Below, piece by piece: positions 61,813 to 64,000 of a stretch of 64,000 bases of DNA (the first letter of the stretch is position 1; each line of letters starts with the position of its first letter). Below the pieces are notes generated by a model that had not been told where the DNA came from, ran no database searches, and saw only the letters and a program-made list of their open reading frames with translations. The translations under genes and the position numbers were made by a program. Source of the stretch: Ruegeria sp. SCSIO 43209 (lineage in GTDB: Bacteria; Pseudomonadota; Alphaproteobacteria; Rhodobacterales; Rhodobacteraceae); the NCBI RefSeq assembly GCF_019904295.1, contig NZ_CP065360.1, forward strand, positions 141,205-205,204. The letters are read 5' to 3'.

Positions 61813-62877
61813 ATGGACCACATGAAGCCCCCTGCCCCATATCTCCCGGCCGCCTTCCCTGCCCTCTCGGACACGGATCAGGAGGCGCTCACTGATCTTT
61901 ATGTGCGCGGCACACCGGAAAACACGCTGCGGGCCTATGAACGGGATCTGATTTATGTGACGGCCTGGAAGGCGACGCGTTGCGGATCGGCGCTGGACTG
62001 GCCGGAATCCGAGGCCACGGCGCTGGCCTTCATCCTCGATCATGCCCGCGATCTCGGAGATGCCCCGGACACAGACATCGCACTTCAAACGGCGGAGACA
62101 CTTATCGCGCAAGGGCTGCGCAAGTCCCTCGCCTGCCCGGCACCGTCGACACTGGACCGGCGCATCGCCTCCTGGCTGGCCTTCCACCGGATGAAGAACC
62201 TCCCCTCCCCGTTGGACGCGCCGCAGATCAAGCAGGCCCGCGCCAAGGCAAGACGTGCCGCCGCCCGGCCCCCGGCCCCGAAATCCGCCCATCCAATCAC
62301 CCGCGATGTGCTTGAGCAGCTGCTGGCCACCTGCCGCGGCTCGCGCCGGGATTGTCGCGACCGGGCGATCCTGATGCTGGGCTGGGCCTCAGGCGGTCGG
62401 AGGAGGTCCGAGATCACTGGTTTGATGTTTGAAGACGTCTCGCTGAAGGAATTCGACGAGAAAGGCCTGGTGTGGATCTCGCTCCTGGAGACCAAGACGA
62501 CAACCAAAGGGGAAACGCCGCGGCTGGTGCTGAAGGGCCGTGCGGCACAGGCGCTGGTGCACTGGGTCGAGGTTGGACAGATTAAGAAAGGGCCACTGTT
62601 CAAACCAGTCTCAAAAGCGGATCGTGTGCTGAAACGTCGGCTTAGCCCGGATGCGATCTACCAGATCGTCAGACACCGGCTGAAACTGGCGGGTCTTCCG
62701 CAGGATTTTGCCTCTCCCCACGGGCTGCGCTCGGGGTTTCTGACCCAAGCCGCCCTCGACGGCGCCCCGATCCAGGCCGCCATGCGCCTGTCCCTGCACC
62801 GCTCGCTCGCACAGGCGCAGAAATACTACGATGACGTCGATATTGCGGAGAATCCAGCTACAGAACTGTTGGGGTGA
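61813..62877 (+). CDS. Tyrosine recombinase / integrase
   Basis: A 354-residue site-specific recombinase. The N-terminal SAM-like core-binding part is about 1-150 (TPENTLRAYERDLIYV). The catalytic domain has the first Arg in WASGGRRRSEITGL, the H-x-x-R box HGLRSGF, and the LSLHRSLAQAQKYY segment with the terminal Tyr nucleophile. All parts are complete. The nearby toxin-antitoxin pair and the decayed copy at 63700 suggest a mobile unit whose end is here. Confidence 0.9.
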   Translation: MDHMKPPAPYLPAAFPALSDTDQEALTDLYVRGTPENTLRAYERDLIYVTAWKATRCGSALDWPESEATALAFILDHARDLGDAPDTDIALQTAETLIAQGLRKSLACPAPSTLDRRIASWLAFHRMKNLPSPLDAPQIKQARAKARRAAARPPAPKSAHPITRDVLEQLLATCRGSRRDCRDRAILMLGWASGGRRRSEITGLMFEDVSLKEFDEKGLVWISLLETKTTTKGETPRLVLKGRAAQALVHWVEVGQIKKGPLFKPVSKADRVLKRRLSPDAIYQIVRHRLKLAGLPQDFASPHGLRSGFLTQAALDGAPIQAAMRLSLHRSLAQAQKYYDDVDIAENPATELLG

Positions 62878-62934
62878 GCGCTTACGGATTGTTTAAAGAG
62901 TTCGTAGCGCTAGGGAGATTTCTAGCTGCAATGC

Positions 62935-63279
62935 CTATGTCCCGTTCCCCGTCGCATCCGTCAACGCAGCCAGCGCAGAAACATGTCGCGGCAGATCGCA
63001 ACGGGAATGCAGGATATCGATTATGACTACGCTATCCGGCTGGTCGAAGTAGACCAGGAAATGCTCTCCTGCCCGTACAAAACTGAGATCAACCGCCTCC
63101 TCGACCAATAGAGAACAACTGCGGCTGGCCACCCTACCCTCGGTGATGGCTTGGCAGCGCGCTATCAGCTCTTGTTCGTAAAGATCAGCCTGATGCGGTC
63201 CAAACTTATCGATGGTCCAACGGGCAATTTCCACCAGGCTGGATTCAGCACGGCGTGTTAGTCGAAAGGGTCGGATCAC
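62935..63279 (-). CDS. parE: ParE/RelE-family toxin
   Basis: A 114-residue toxin of the RelE/ParE fold (FRLTRRAESSLVEIARWT, then YFDQPDSVVIIDILHSRCDLPRH near the end). It overlaps the antitoxin gene by 4 bp. ParE toxins poison DNA gyrase, RelE toxins cleave mRNA on the ribosome; the pairing with a ParD-type antitoxin favours ParE. Confidence 0.85.
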   Translation of the reverse strand: MIRPFRLTRRAESSLVEIARWTIDKFGPHQADLYEQELIARCQAITEGRVASRSCSLLVEEAVDLSFVRAGEHFLVYFDQPDSVVIIDILHSRCDLPRHVSALAALTDATGNGT

Positions 63280-63533
63280 GTTTTGGCTCTTGCCCTTGCG
63301 AAGGCACGACGGATCGCATCCGAACCGCTGCCTTCTGCCAGATCTCCAGCCTGAGCCTGTGCCACACCCTCCTGCAGGCCTTGCTTAAGAGACTCCAGCC
63401 CCGCTTCTTCCCGCTCCAGAAGACGAAGTCCCGCACGCAACGCTTCACTAGCGTTCTGATAGCGACCGGATGCAACCAGATTCTGCACCAGTTGGTCTTG
63501 CGATTCTGTAAGTACGACGTTGCGGGTTACCAT
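63276..63533 (-). CDS. parD: ParD-type antitoxin
   Basis: An 85-residue ribbon-helix-helix protein (VVLTESQDQLVQNLVASGRYQNASEALRAGL, of which residues about 6-36 are the DNA-binding part) with a Gly/Ala-rich flexible end that would wrap the toxin. It is the first gene of the pair and probably represses it. Confidence 0.87.
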   Translation of the reverse strand: MVTRNVVLTESQDQLVQNLVASGRYQNASEALRAGLRLLEREEAGLESLKQGLQEGVAQAQAGDLAEGSGSDAIRRAFARARAKT

Positions 63534-63699
63534 GGCTTAGGCCTCCTCCTTGGCAATATATGCCAATGAGGCTGTCGGTTCAACGATTGAGGACATAGCC
63601 TAAGTAGTTTAGTCGAGCTGGTCTCATTTCTGAGTAGTGCTTTAGCTAACTGTTTTCTTTTGTTCGAGAAGAAGATGAGTTTTGGTCCACCACGCTTCC

Positions 63700-63895
63700 A
63701 AGGACGGACGAACGTGTCTTGAAACAGCGCCTCAACCCGGATGCGATTTATCAGATAACACGCCTTAATCCACGGACTGCGGTCTGAGTTTCTGACTCAT
63801 TGGCCTCTGGGGGCCCCCAATCCAAACCGCCATGCGATTGTCACTGCACCGCTTCATGGCACAAGAGCAGAAACACCGTGATCATTACGTTGTCG
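63700..63895 (+). pseudogene. Decayed copy of the recombinase C-terminal part
   Basis: Frames here read VLKQRLNPDAIYQI, then after a frame change IHGLRSEFLTH, then IQTAMRLSLHRFMAQEQK, matching VLKRRLSPDAIYQI, HGLRSGFLTQ and IQAAMRLSLHRSLAQAQK of the intact recombinase at 61813-62877. Frame shifts and substitutions show it is not functional. The rest of 63534-64000 contains no other gene. Confidence 0.82.
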
Positions 63896-64000
63896 CCGAA
63901 GTCCGAGCGAACGCCTTAAAAAGGGGAGAAACATCGGTTCAATTGATCTGCAGCATCAAATTTTTGTACAGTCGCGGCGCAATACATCAAAGATCAACTC

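Noticed and set aside
1..64000. tRNA, rRNA genes, CRISPR arrays and replication origins
   Set aside because: Looked for on both strands; no cloverleaf-like gene, rRNA segment, regular repeat-spacer array or origin repeats were recognised.

Overview
This window looks like an alphaproteobacterial replicon, most likely from the Rhodobacterales (Roseobacter group). The indications are the divergent soxV / soxSRT arrangement, the persulfide dioxygenase plus YeeE/YedE pair, the ccmF-G-H-I order, and the overall base composition and codon style. This is inferred from gene content; no rRNA or tRNA gene was seen. The abundance of metal-resistance genes, transposon remnants, a tyrosine recombinase and a toxin-antitoxin pair suggests an accessory region (genomic island or large plasmid).

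Layout. (1) 1-7121: reduced-sulfur module. The left edge carries the divergent sox control region (soxV leaving the window, soxS-soxR-soxT). It is followed by a leftward operon of two YeeE/YedE half-transporters, an ETHE1-like persulfide dioxygenase, a rhodanese-like sulfurtransferase and a SulP anion permease, headed by a Crp/Fnr regulator. (2) 7122-17590: mixed segment with an intact IS1111-type insertion sequence, a secreted His-rich protein paired with a short Crp-like regulator, a cytochrome c gene broken by an IS6-type fragment, an MscS-type channel, an arylsulfatase, a LysR regulator and a sodium:solute symporter. (3) 18013-22865: mercury-type segment with two MerR regulators, each facing a 19-bp-spacer promoter. 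One drives a reduced mer-like pair (MerT-like plus GDCCVxC protein); the other drives a flippase-like protein and an MFS transporter. (4) 23158-33828: leftward copper operon (EF-hand protein, several very small membrane proteins, TVP38-like protein, beta-propeller, Cu P-type ATPase with two metal-binding domains, APC permease, DUF2933 protein, orphan Rieske protein) divergent from an OmpR/histidine-kinase pair. (5) 35088-61562: large copper cluster. It contains cusF-cusA-cusB, cueR-copA, copZ, a multicopper oxidase with four c-type cytochromes and a DsbA-like protein, two L,D-transpeptidases, an ScsB-like thiol reductase, ccmF-ccmG-ccmH-ccmI and an outer-membrane protein. (6) 61682-64000: tyrosine recombinase, parDE and a decayed second copy of the recombinase 3' end.

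Main observation. Seven near-identical CueR-type promoter boxes (TTGACC, a TTCC...GGAA dyad, 19-bp spacer) lie in front of copA, copZ, an L,D-transpeptidase, a small membrane protein, scsB, ccmFGHI and the outer-membrane protein gene. In five of the seven the start codon lies 28-31 nt beyond the -10. This suggests that one Cu(I) sensor switches on cytochrome c assembly, thiol reduction and cell-wall cross-linking together with copper export. Other unusual points are a CusB adaptor with four CusF-like domains fused to its end, a cytochrome c' with a Met-Gly-rich insertion, a MerR with the exact Hg(II)-binding cysteine spacing that faces a flippase/MFS operon, and an L,D-transpeptidase lacking the Arg that normally follows the catalytic Cys.
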